From Actinomycetota bacterium (GTDB lineage Bacteria > Actinomycetota > Actinomycetes > Mycobacteriales > JACQDL01), in the NCBI GenBank assembly GCA_016201065.1, contig JACQDL010000044.1, positions 30,189 to 94,188 on the forward strand: a DNA stretch of 64,000 nt. Direction: 5' to 3'. Below are positions 56,287 to 64,000 of the stretch, piece by piece. The notes under the pieces were generated by a model. The model saw only the letters and a program-made list of their open reading frames with translations. It had not been told where the DNA came from and made no database searches. The stretch's first letter is position 1. Each line of letters starts with the position of its first letter. The translations under genes were made by a program, and so were the position numbers.

Positions 56287-57060
56287 CTACCCCCCCACCC
56301 GGACCGCGAGGGTCTGCGCGAGACGCGTGGCGACCTGCCGCGCCGACCTGATGAGCAGCGAGCGGTCCAGCCGGCCCAACCACTCCCCGGTGATCATCCC
56401 GGCGCCCGCCGGGTCGTACGCGATCCGGCCGACGACGGTGACCGGCAGATGGGCGGCGCGCAGCACCATCCCGATCTCCTCGGTCGACCTCTCGTCCCGG
56501 GGCGCGCTGAGCACCGCGACGTGCAGCGGGACCCCGTCGGGTGCGCCGCTGCGGAGCTCCGCGGCCAGGGTGGCCAGCCTGGCCCGCAGGTGCACCACCC
56601 CGTCGAGGGTCGGCCGGGTCACCAGCAGCACGGCGCTGGCATGCCGGAGTACCTCGACGGTCGGCGCCTGCGAGTACAGCCGACCGCAGTCGGCCACCAC
56701 GTCCAGCTCCGGCGCCTGGTCGAGCAGGCTGGCAACCGGCCCCCACAGCCCGGTCATCCCGCCGGCCTGGTCACCGCTGGCCAACCCGAGGAGGACGTCA
56801 AGCCCCCCGTCCAACCGCTGCACGTGCTCCAGCAACCGCTCGGGTGACCCGCCCCGACGGGCGTCCACGGCGAGGGTGATCAGCCCGGTCGCCGGGGAGA
56901 GCGGGGCACCGCGCGGGCCCCGCAGCCGGTAGGCGACGTCCCCACCGAACGGGTCGAGCTCGGCCAGCACGCACCGCCGGGGCCACACCGCCGCGAGGCT
57001 CAGGGCGGTGGTCGTCACGCCCGGCGAGCCCTTGTCCGCGGCGACGGCGAGCAGGGCCAT
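56287..57060 (-). CDS. tadZ: TadZ/CpaE-like MinD-family protein with an altered P-loop
   Basis: A protein of 257 residues, the MinD-like protein that positions Tad machines. The P-loop reads DKGSPGVTTTALSLA where active MinD-type ATPases have KGGVGKTT; the nucleotide-contacting lysine is valine. The rest of the fold is intact (ELDPFGGDVAYRLRG, LDVVADCGRL, LLVTRPTLDGV). So it may be a structural, non-hydrolysing member, as known for some CpaE/TadZ proteins. ATG 57060 follows the SAF-domain gene stop directly. Confidence 0.8.
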   Translation of the reverse strand: MALLAVAADKGSPGVTTTALSLAAVWPRRCVLAELDPFGGDVAYRLRGPRGAPLSPATGLITLAVDARRGGSPERLLEHVQRLDGGLDVLLGLASGDQAGGMTGLWGPVASLLDQAPELDVVADCGRLYSQAPTVEVLRHASAVLLVTRPTLDGVVHLRARLATLAAELRSGAPDGVPLHVAVLSAPRDERSTEEIGMVLRAAHLPVTVVGRIAYDPAGAGMITGEWLGRLDRSLLIRSARQVATRLAQTLAVRVGG

Positions 57061-57816
57061 TCACGGCCCCCCACCGGTCTGCGGCGCCACGTCCCGCGGC
57101 AACCGGACCACCGAGATGGCGTGCTGCGCGTTGGCGACCGTGACGTACGCGAGGTTGTTCTGCGGACCGGCCCTCAGGTCGCGGTTGGGCACGACCACGG
57201 TCAGCACCATGCCGCTGCTCGACCCGGTGGTGCGCTGCGCGGAGGCGACGTAGGCCTGGTCGATCAGGGTGCTGCCGGCGGGCAACGCCGCCGGTACGCC
57301 GGCCTGGTTCGGCTCGGTGGCGTTGCCGCTGGGCGTGTAGAGCACCTTGACCGCATCGCCGCGGGAGATCCCGTCGGCGGGGAACTGCCCATCCGGAACG
57401 AAGATCCCGACCGCGGCGTAGTCCGGACCGGGCACCAGGGCACCGGGAAGCAGCATGTTGGTCGTGAGGATGGTCCTGGCCTTCAGCGTGGTGGCGGCCC
57501 GGTAGCTGCGGGCGATCACCTCGGAGAGTTGGCTGGCCGGGATGACGCCCAGGCCGTGGGGCACGCTCATCGGCTGCGTGGTCAGGTCGGCCGCCGTGAT
57601 CGGCTGCCCGATCGGGACCTCGCGCGCGAGCACGATCGCGTCCTGCTTCTGCCCGCTGGTGATGACCAGGTACCCGGACAGCGCCGCACCGCCCAGGATC
57701 AGAACGATCGCCAGCGCGGCGAGGCCCGGCCGCCGCTGCCGCGCGGGGACCGGGATCCGATCGGCCGACGGCGCCCTGCCCCGCTGAGCGGCCGGCCCGG
57801 CGTCGATGGTTGTCAT
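57061..57816 (-). CDS. cpaB: SAF-domain pilus assembly protein (CpaB/RcpC-like)
   Basis: A protein of 251 residues. One membrane helix (LAALAIVLILGGAALSGYLV, about 35-54) is followed by a SAF domain: IVLAREVPIGQPITAADLTT and MVLTVVVPNRDLRAG. CpaB/RcpC proteins shape the outer channel or wall passage of Tad pili. ATG 57816 with GGGGAG just upstream is preferred to an ATG at 57912. It is the first gene of the Tad operon, which runs through 48,636. Confidence 0.82.
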   Translation of the reverse strand: MTTIDAGPAAQRGRAPSADRIPVPARQRRPGLAALAIVLILGGAALSGYLVITSGQKQDAIVLAREVPIGQPITAADLTTQPMSVPHGLGVIPASQLSEVIARSYRAATTLKARTILTTNMLLPGALVPGPDYAAVGIFVPDGQFPADGISRGDAVKVLYTPSGNATEPNQAGVPAALPAGSTLIDQAYVASAQRTTGSSSGMVLTVVVPNRDLRAGPQNNLAYVTVANAQHAISVVRLPRDVAPQTGGGP

Positions 57817-57994
57817 GGCACTCCCCACGGCCGCCGGCGGACTTTTCAGGACACTTCTGGCACCGGCAGGCAGAGTGTAAGAGCCCGCCCGACAAAGTGG
57901 TTCGGATGTCACCCGGGTGGCCTAATCGGCAGAGCGTCCCAATGGCGGTCGAGGTGGTTACTCTTCGCCGGAGCAGGCGGAGAGGGCGGGCAAC

Positions 57995-60900
57995 GTGGAC
58001 ATCCAGCTCACCGCGGTCGACGCCGAGTCCGGCCGGCGCCGGCACCTCGTCCTGGTCATCGAGCCGACCAGCACGGCCGCCGAGGCGGAGCGCGCGCTGC
58101 GGGCCGGACTCGCCGCCAACGCGTTCGGTGACCGCTCCGCGGAGAGCCCGCCGCGGCGTGGCGGGCTGTGGGTGGCCGGTCGACCCATCGGCCCCGACCT
58201 GCCAGTTCGGCTGAGCCCGCTGCGCGAGGGAGCCATCGTCGGGATCGGCGGACCGGTCGGGATCGGCACCCATGATCTTGAGATCGGTGGCGTCTGCGAG
58301 CTGCGCACGGTCTGCGGACCGGACGCCGGCCGGGTGCACCGGCTGCCGCTCGGCGAGCATCTGCTGGGGTCGGACCCGGAGTGCGCCGGCTACCTCGCCG
58401 ACGCGACGGTGCCGGGCCAGCAGGCCCGGCTCACGGTCACCCCGACCGAGGTCCGCTGGACACCGGTCGAGACGGCGGCGGAGGCCACCGTCGAGGGCAC
58501 CGCGATCACCGCCGAACGGGTGATCAAGCCCGGGCAGGTGATCGGCGTCGGCCAGAGCCTGCTCACCATCGTGCCGGCCGAGACTCCCGACGCGGCCTTG
58601 GCGCCGACCGAGGACGGTGGCCTGGCATACAACCGGCCACCGCGGCTGCCGCCGGCGCCCAAGAGCACCCGGGTCGAGCTACCCGCCGAGCCCGGTGAGG
58701 CCGACAAGCCGCCGATCCCGGTGCTCATGACGCTGGCGCCCCTGCTGTTCGGCGGGGTCATGCTGATGGCCGCGCCGGGAAACCCGACGTTCCTGCTGTT
58801 CTTCATGATGAGCCCGCTGATGTACATCGGGAACTACATCACGATGCGCCGGCAGGGAAAGAAGACCCACCGGCAGCGGACCGCGGAGTACCGGGCCGAG
58901 CTCGCCACGGCGAAGAAGAAGCTCGCCGCGGCGGCCCGCCTGGAACGCCGGCTGCGCCGCGACGACTGTCCCGACCCGGCCACGGTGCTCGTCACCGCGC
59001 TGGGTCCCCGACGCCGGCTGTGGGAACGGCGCCGCGGCGACGCCGACCGCCTGCTGCTCCGGCTGGGCATGAGCTCGCTGCGGTCCACCATCGAGGTGGC
59101 CGGCGGCAACCCGAAGGACCGGCCCGAACCGCCGATGCTGCGCGACGTGCCGGTCGCTGTCTCGCTGACCGATGTCGGCGTGCTCGGCGTGGCCGGACCG
59201 GGAGAGTCGCTGTACGCCACCGCCCGCTGGCTGGTCGCCCAGGCGGCAACCCTGCACAGCCCCAAGGACCTGTCGATCATCGTGCTCTCGGACGAGCACG
59301 GCGCGGCGCAGTGGGACTGGCTGCGGTGGCTGCCGCACGCCCGTCCGGAGAGCCGGGACTGGCTGTCGCTGACCGGCACCAGCACCGAGACCACGGGCCG
59401 GCGCATCGCGGAGCTGGCCAGCACGGTCAACCAGCGAACCACCGAGCTGCGGACGCAGCAGGGCAGGGGTGACCTGTCGAGCACGGACGCGGTGCTGGTG
59501 GTGCTCGACGGGGCGCGCCGGCTGCGCTCGATGCCCGGCATGCCACAGGTGCTCGCCGAGGGTCCGGCCGTCGGCGTCTTCGCGATCTGCCTCGACGCCG
59601 AGGAGCGGCTGCTCCCCGAGGAGTGCGGCGCGGTGGCCAGCTACGGACCCAACCAGCCGACCCGGCTCACCCTGCGCCGGGCCTATGGCGAGCGCGTCGA
59701 GGACGTGCGGGCCGACCAGGTCAGCGTGGTGTGGGCCGAGCGGGTGGCCCGGGCGATGGCGCCGATCCGTGACGTGAGCCGGGAGGACGCCGACGTCGCG
59801 CTACCGACGTCGCTGCGGCTGCTGGACGTCCTGGAGCTCGAACCTCCCTCGGCCCGGTCGGTCGCCGCGGCCTGGGCCGCCGGCGGCCGCACCACGGTGG
59901 CCCCGATCGGGGCGGCGGTCGAGGGCGCCTTCGCCATCGACATGAAGAGGGACGGCCCACACGCCCTGGTCGCCGGCACGACCGGCGCCGGGAAGTCGGA
60001 GCTGTTGCAGTCGATCATCGCGTCGCTGGCGGCCCGGAACCGGCCGGACGCGATGACCTTCGTGCTCATCGACTACAAGGGTGGCGCTGCGTTCAAGGAC
60101 TGCGTGCATCTGCCGCACACCGTCGGCATGGTCACCGACCTGGACGGTCACCTCACCGAACGTGCGCTGGCCTCGCTGAACGCCGAGCTGAAGCGGCGCG
60201 AGACCGTGCTCGGATCAGTCGGCGCGAAGGATGTCGAGGACTACTGGGACACCATCGCCGGCGACGCCGCCGCGGGCCGGGCCGGCGGCCGGCGGACCGC
60301 CCGACCCGATGCCGCGGACGATCCTGATCATCGACGAGTTCGCCTCGCTGGTGGAGGAGCTCCCCGACTTCGTCACCGGCCTGGTCGGCATCGCGATGCG
60401 GGGCCGGTCACTCGGCGTGCACCTGATCCTCGCCACCCAGCGCCCCTCCGGTGTCGTCTCGCCGGTCATCCGCGCCAACACCAACCTGCGGATCGCGCTG
60501 CGGGTCACCGACGACGCGGAGTCCCAGGACGTGATCGACGCGCGCGACTCGGCCCGGATCAGCAAGTCGATCCCGGGCCGGGGGTACGCCCGGACCGGCT
60601 TCTCGGCGCTCACCGCGTTCCAGACCGCACGGGTCGGTGGCCGGCGCGCAGGCGGCAACGGCACAGAGGCGATGGTGGCGCCGGCGCTGGCCCACCCGGT
60701 GCGGTGGGAAGACTTCTCCAGCCCGATCCCCCGCCCCGCCGGCGAGGAGGAGGAGTCAGGCCTGCACACCGACCTGCAGGCGTTGGTGGAGTCGATCCAG
60801 CAGGCCGCGGCCGACCTACGCATCCCGGCCTACCGCAGCCCGTGGCTCCCCCCGCTGCCGACCCTGCTGGCCCTCGCCGACCTGCCGCTGCCCGCCGGCT

Positions 60901-62450
60901 CCCCACCACCCGGCGACCCCGGTGGCCGGGTCGCGGCCGTGCCGTTCGCCCTGGAGGACCTGCCCGACATGCAGGACCAGCGACCGGTGTGGTTCGACGT
61001 CGAACACGGCGGGCACCTGATCATCGGTGGCGCACCCCGGGCCGGCCGGTCCACCGCGCTGCGCACCCTCGCCGGCAGCATCGCGGCCAACACGAGCTGC
61101 CGGGATGTCCACCTCTACGCCCTGGACTGCGGCAACGCCGCCCTGGTCCCGCTGGCCGACCTGCCGCACTGCGGCGCCGTGGTGACCCGGGACCAGGTGG
61201 ACCGGGCGGATCGGCTGCTCACGGTGCTGATGGCCGAGATCACCCGGCGGCAGACCCTGCTCGCCCAGTTCGGCTTCGGCAGCCTCGCCGAGCAGCGGGC
61301 GCACGCCGCGCCGCCGGACCGGTTGCCGTACCTGGTCTTCCTGCTGGACCGGTGGGAGGGGTTCATGGCCTCCTTCGACGACCTGGACGGCGGGCAGCTC
61401 ACCCAGAACGTGCTTCGGATCCTCCGCGAGGGGCCGGGGGTGGGGCTGCGCGCGGTGATCTCCTCCGACCGGTCCGGACTGATCGGCCGGTTACCGACCA
61501 CTGTCGAGGACAAGCTGATCATGCGGATGGGTGACCGCGGCGACTACGGCCTCGCCGGCCTGAACGCCCGCAAGCTGCCGGACCACTTCCCGCCGGGGCG
61601 GGCGTTCCGAAACGACTCCGCGGTGGAGACGCAGTTCGCGCTGCTCACCGCCGACCCGGCCGGCCCGGCGCAGGTGGCCGCGCTGGCCGCGATCGCCGAG
61701 CAGGCCCGGCAGCGGGACACGGGTGTGCCGCGGGTGCACCGACCGGCGCGGGTGGACGTGCTGCCGGCCCGGATCGCGCTGCGCGAGGTCCTCGCCCTCG
61801 CTGCGGACGAGCCGCGCCCGGCCTCCCCGATGTGGGCGCTGGTCGGCGTCGGCGGTGACGAGCTGCGCCCGACCGGCATCGACCTCGACGACGACGGGCC
61901 GGCGTTCGTGATCGGCGGGCCGGCCCGCTCCGGCCGGTCAACCGCGCTGCTGGCGATCGCGCACTCCCTGCTGTCCGGGGGCTGCGAGATCATGGTGGTG
62001 ACCCCGCGCATCTCACCGCTGCGGGCGCTCGCCGGTCAGCCCGGCGTGCTCGGCGTGCTGTCCGGTACCGCAACCGAGGCCGAGGTGCTGGAGCTGCTTG
62101 ACACCGCGCTGGGGCCGGCCGCGGTGCTCGTCGACGACGGCGAGCTGCTCGTCGACGAGCCCTGCGGGACGGCGTTCGAGGCGGTGCTCGCCGAGGGGCG
62201 GGACGCCCAGCGGGCGCTGGTCGTGGCCGGCACCACCGCGGAGCTCGCCGGCGGCTACCGCGGGTACGTCGTGCAGGCCCGCAAGGGCAAGACCGGGCTG
62301 CTGCTCAACGCCGAGCACCCGATGGAGGGTGACCTGCTCGGCATCAAGCCGCCGCGCAGCGCTGTCGGCCCGGCCCCGAAGGGACGCGGGTTGCTGGTCG
62401 TGCGCGGCCAGTTCGCCACCGTGCAGGTCCCGCTCCCGCCACCCCGTTGA
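57995..62450 (+). pseudogene. EssC/EccC-like FtsK/SpoIIIE secretion ATPase, interrupted by one frameshift
   Basis: One gene in two frames: 57995 to about 60,280 (frame of GTG 57995), then to 62450 in the next frame. Together about 1,484 residues. Order: FHA-like N-terminal part (LRTVCGPDAGRVHRLPLGEH), two helices (TLAPLLFGGVMLMAAP, FLLFFMMSPLMYIGNYI), then FtsK domain 1 with Walker A GTTGAGKSEL near 661 and Walker B TILIIDEFASLVEE, domain 2 with GGAPRAGRST, and domain 3 with GGPARSGRST. The last two have Arg in place of the P-loop lysine. This matches type VII secretion EssC/EccC. The frame changes in GC-rich sequence at 60,250-60,306; one base is extra there. If a sequencing error, the gene is intact. 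Confidence 0.82.
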
Positions 62451-62461
62451 GGGCGACCACC

Positions 62462-62559
62462 GTGCGCGTACGCGCACATTGGCCATTTGCGCGCGTACAT
62501 GCACATGGACGAGATGCGCACGGACGCGCACACGCGCTAGTATGTGCGCGTCCGTGCAC
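62462..62559 (+). promoter_or_regulatory. Cluster of palindromic operators with a promoter before the HipB-like gene
   Basis: A perfect 16-base palindrome, GTGCGCGTACGCGCAC, is at 62462-62477. A related imperfect copy is at 62490-62505, a third (TGCGCACGGACGCGCAC) at 62515-62531, and a fourth (GTGCGCGTCCGTGCAC) at 62544-62559, the last two being an inverted pair. A TAGTAT -10 hexamer at 62538-62543 sits between them. This is a typical repressor-controlled promoter, blocked by cooperative binding. Confidence 0.7.
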
Positions 62560-62578
62560 ACACGTTGGAGCCGTTGAC

Positions 62579-62869
62579 ATGAGACTGTCGAACCCCCGGG
62601 ACGTCGGATACTACGTTCGCGACCAGCGGCGCGAGCAGGGAATGACCCAGAGCGACCTCTGCGCTGCCGCTGAGGTGAGCCGGCGCTGGTTGTCCGACCT
62701 GGAATCGGGCAAGCAGACCGCCGAGATCGGTCTCGTCTTCAAGGTGTTGCACGCGCTGCGGCTGACGTTGGTGGCCAACCCCACCACGTACGGTCCGGAC
62801 GATCTCGACCTTGACGAGTACCTCCGCCGGTTCGATCACAACGACGCCGGAGACGCGGACCATGCCTGA
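62579..62869 (+). CDS. HipB-like XRE-family repressor without a HipA partner
   Basis: A protein of 96 residues with an XRE/HipB HTH at about 10-62: YYVRDQRREQGMTQSDLCAA and RRWLSDLESGKQTAEIGLVF, with the HipB-type end RLTLVANPTTYGPDDLDLDE. In HipBA operons a HipA kinase gene begins at the end of hipB. An overlapping ATG at 62862 does start MPDDR, the way many HipA proteins begin, but the frame then runs into unrelated Cys-rich sequence and stops at 63038. So hipA seems deleted and the repressor is an orphan. Confidence 0.75.
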   Translation: MRLSNPRDVGYYVRDQRREQGMTQSDLCAAAEVSRRWLSDLESGKQTAEIGLVFKVLHALRLTLVANPTTYGPDDLDLDEYLRRFDHNDAGDADHA

Positions 62870-62908
62870 CGATCGCGTCCCCTGTGCGGAGAGTGTCGGC
62901 AACGTCGG

Positions 62909-63319
62909 TCAGTCCGGCTGCTGGATCGGGACAAGTTGCGCGCGAAACGGTGCCGAGACGGCGTGCGCCCGGCAAATCGGCACAAGATTGAACCGGAAGG
63001 CAGCGGGTTCCCGGCAATGCTGGTTCTCGCGGTCGTAGCCCCAGCTCGCGTCGCACACGGTGCAGTGCGACCGGCCACGGCTGGTCATCAACGTGCGGCC
63101 GTGCTCCGGGCACACGCCCCAGCCCATCGAGCACGACCCCGGGGGCACGTCCAGCCGCTCGACCTCCGCGAGCAACACCCGCACCTGGACGGCCAGGTCG
63201 GCGACGGCACCGACCATCCGCCGGACCTCCTCGCCCATGGCCGGATCGCTGACGACCTTCTCCATCGCCGACACGGCCGCACACAGCAACGCGCGAATCT
63301 CACCGGTCCCGCTCGCCAT
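62909..63319 (-). CDS. Hypothetical protein with a cysteine-rich zinc-ribbon-like part
   Basis: A protein of 136 residues. The first half is a helix pair (LLCAAVSAMEKVVSDPAMGE, VRRMVGAVADLAVQVRVLLA). The second half has metal-type cysteines: CSMGWGVCPEHGRTLMTSRG, then CTVCDASWGYDRENQHC and a final CRAH. The ATG at 63319 follows GGAGG; a GTG at 63322 is also there. The stop of a small upstream frame overlaps it as TGATG. No function is known; similar proteins are common in actinomycete accessory DNA. Confidence 0.55.
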   Translation of the reverse strand: MASGTGEIRALLCAAVSAMEKVVSDPAMGEEVRRMVGAVADLAVQVRVLLAEVERLDVPPGSCSMGWGVCPEHGRTLMTSRGRSHCTVCDASWGYDRENQHCREPAAFRFNLVPICRAHAVSAPFRAQLVPIQQPD

Positions 63320-63466
63320 CACCCCTCCACCTCGGCCAGGTGCGCGTCCCGCAGCCGCGCGGTCAGGTCCGGCCCGGGCTGCCCGTCAGATGAGGGCGTA
63401 GCCGCGGCCGGGGAGTCCTCATCTGCCCGCTCGGGAAGGCTGCTGGCATGTTGATGCCTGGGGCAT
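63319..63466 (-). pseudogene. Frameshifted short ORF upstream of the cysteine-rich gene
   Basis: ATG 63466 opens MPQASTCQQPSRA; after one extra G near 63428 the frame would continue ADEDSPAAATPSSDGQ and DLTARLRDAHLAEVEG to a TGA at 63319-63321, overlapping the next ATG (TGATG). As read, the first frame stops after 15 codons. The overlap with the next gene supports a former coupled gene, but the evidence is thin. Confidence 0.3.
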
Positions 63467-63625
63467 ATCCTTGGCGGAGGTCACGTCGATCACTCCGTCA
63501 TGGTTGACTGTCGTTGGCGATGTCCAGCCAAGTGGCTGCGCCACCGTGTCGGACAGTCTGTGCGACCTTCTGCGACAATCGTGCTACGGCTCACGATGAG
63601 CGGCGAGGAAGGAGAGGAGCCTCCG

Positions 63626-63754
63626 ATGGCCGCGTCCGAGGAGGTCAGGGCCGCACACCGAGCCCTCGGCCAGTTGCTCGCCGGTTACCGCCGAGCGACC
63701 GGGTTGAGCCAGCACCAGCTTGCCCCGCGGACGCACTACGGCCGCAGCACGATA
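63626..63754 (+). pseudogene. XRE-family regulator gene cut by an IS630-type insertion
   Basis: ATG 63626, seven bases after GGAGAGGAG, encodes 43 residues of an XRE HTH (HRALGQLLAGYRRATGLSQHQ, LAPRTHYGRSTI) and then runs into the insertion at a TA dinucleotide (63753-63754). Intact relatives go on through the second half of the HTH and a longer C-terminal domain. After the junction only eleven foreign codons follow. The gene is inactive. Confidence 0.7.
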
Positions 63755-64000
63755 TGGCCGCAATTAAACAAAATCGGCCTCGCCCATCGGGATTGAGAGG
63801 TGCTCGAAGTCGTATCTGAACGTCCCATTCTTGATGAACAATTCGAAGGCGCTGAAGGTTTGGTCGGCGGTCTCTCGCTGGATGTTCGCGATCGCTCCCT
63901 TCGCCTGATTCCACACGTGCTCGGTCGGGTTGTGGTCCGGTGCGTACGGGGGAAGCCGGATCAGCGTGATGTCCTCGAACTGCTGCCCCGGGTCGAACCA
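63755..64000 (-). mobile_element. IS630-family insertion sequence, one end only
   Basis: The element's end begins TGGCCGCAATTAAACAAAAT directly after a TA dinucleotide, the target type of IS630/Tc1-like elements, and it holds the end of a transposase gene on the minus strand. The other end is beyond the window. AT content rises sharply here, unlike the flanking DNA. Confidence 0.75.
63764..64000 (-). CDS. IS630-family transposase, C-terminal part (cut by window edge)
   Basis: The last 78 residues of a DDE transposase. LPPYAPDHNPTEHVWNQAKG contains the third catalytic acid (Glu in NPTEHVW), a hallmark of the DDE_3/IS630 group, followed by FSAFELFIKNGTFRYDFEHL. The stop is TAA at 63766-63764, 10 bases from the element's end. 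The gene opens upstream of position 64000. Confidence 0.85.
   Translation of the reverse strand, partial: WFDPGQQFEDITLIRLPPYAPDHNPTEHVWNQAKGAIANIQRETADQTFSAFELFIKNGTFRYDFEHLSIPMGEADFV

Noticed and set aside
57905..57950. tRNA-like string GGCCTAATCGGCAGAGCG between the Tad operon and the EssC-like gene
   Set aside because: It resembles a D-arm, but no acceptor, anticodon or T arm can be folded around it, so it is not a tRNA.

Overview
The window is about 72% GC, and its coding style (many GTG starts, GTGA/ATGA stop-start overlaps, strong third-position GC bias) together with its gene content points to a Gram-positive actinobacterium, most likely of the family Micromonosporaceae. The genus is inference. 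Several gene neighbourhoods match the known order in Mycobacterium tuberculosis: typA, mshB plus its membrane protein, fdx-dapC, dapD, dapE and LOG (the Rv1165-Rv1205 stretch), and fum, glpX, xseB, xseA, ispH and ychF (the Rv1098c-Rv1112 stretch). Mycothiol synthesis (mshB) also marks an actinobacterium.

Layout. 1-11,930: lysine/peptidoglycan (meso-DAP) genes dapE, dapD and dapC with fdxA, a LOG-like protein, a lipoprotein, a NUDIX protein, a WXG100-like pair, two secreted cell-wall-type proteins and a GNAT. 11,887-19,422: mshB and an oligopeptide/nickel-type ABC transporter (ATPases, permeases, binding lipoprotein). 19,637-25,203: typA and a three-gene succinate dehydrogenase/fumarate reductase operon. 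25,204-28,846: an accessory island with a lone type I-E-like CRISPR repeat, HTH genes and remnants, and a coupled AlbA_2/GHKL-type plus ParA-like gene pair. 28,883-41,530: glycosyltransferase, a transaminase/omega-amidase/NUDIX triad, P450, ychF, rmuC, ispH, xseAB and glpX. 41,551-45,212: a second accessory patch with an ImmA/IrrE-like protein lacking its zinc motif and a small partner, a frameshifted flavin reductase, a broken ArsR gene and a BrnT/BrnA-like toxin-antitoxin pair. 45,341-48,614: VOC protein, esterase and class I fumarase. 48,636-57,816: a complete-looking Tad pilus operon ending in a LysM/BTAD regulator. 57,995-62,450: a very large EssC/EccC-like FtsK/SpoIIIE ATPase broken by one frameshift. 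62,462-64,000: an orphan HipB-like repressor with strong operators, small ORFs, and an IS630-family element that has cut an HTH gene.

How the parts work together. The dap genes supply meso-diaminopimelate for the wall. The Tad operon (SAF protein, TadZ, TadA, TadB, TadC, Flp pilin, three pseudopilin-like proteins) should assemble a type IVb pilus, with the LysM/BTAD protein last in the same direction. Transaminase and omega-amidase form a coupled glutamine-transaminase route. SdhCAB, fumarase and GlpX serve central metabolism. The accessory patches are rich in decayed regulators and toxin-antitoxin parts, and they hold the two least explained gene sets: the AlbA_2/ParA pair and the IrrE-like pair.

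Limits: everything was read by eye. Family names come from recognised motifs, not searches. Three apparent single-base frameshifts (near 43,322, 60,250-60,306 and 63,428) could be real or could be sequencing errors.
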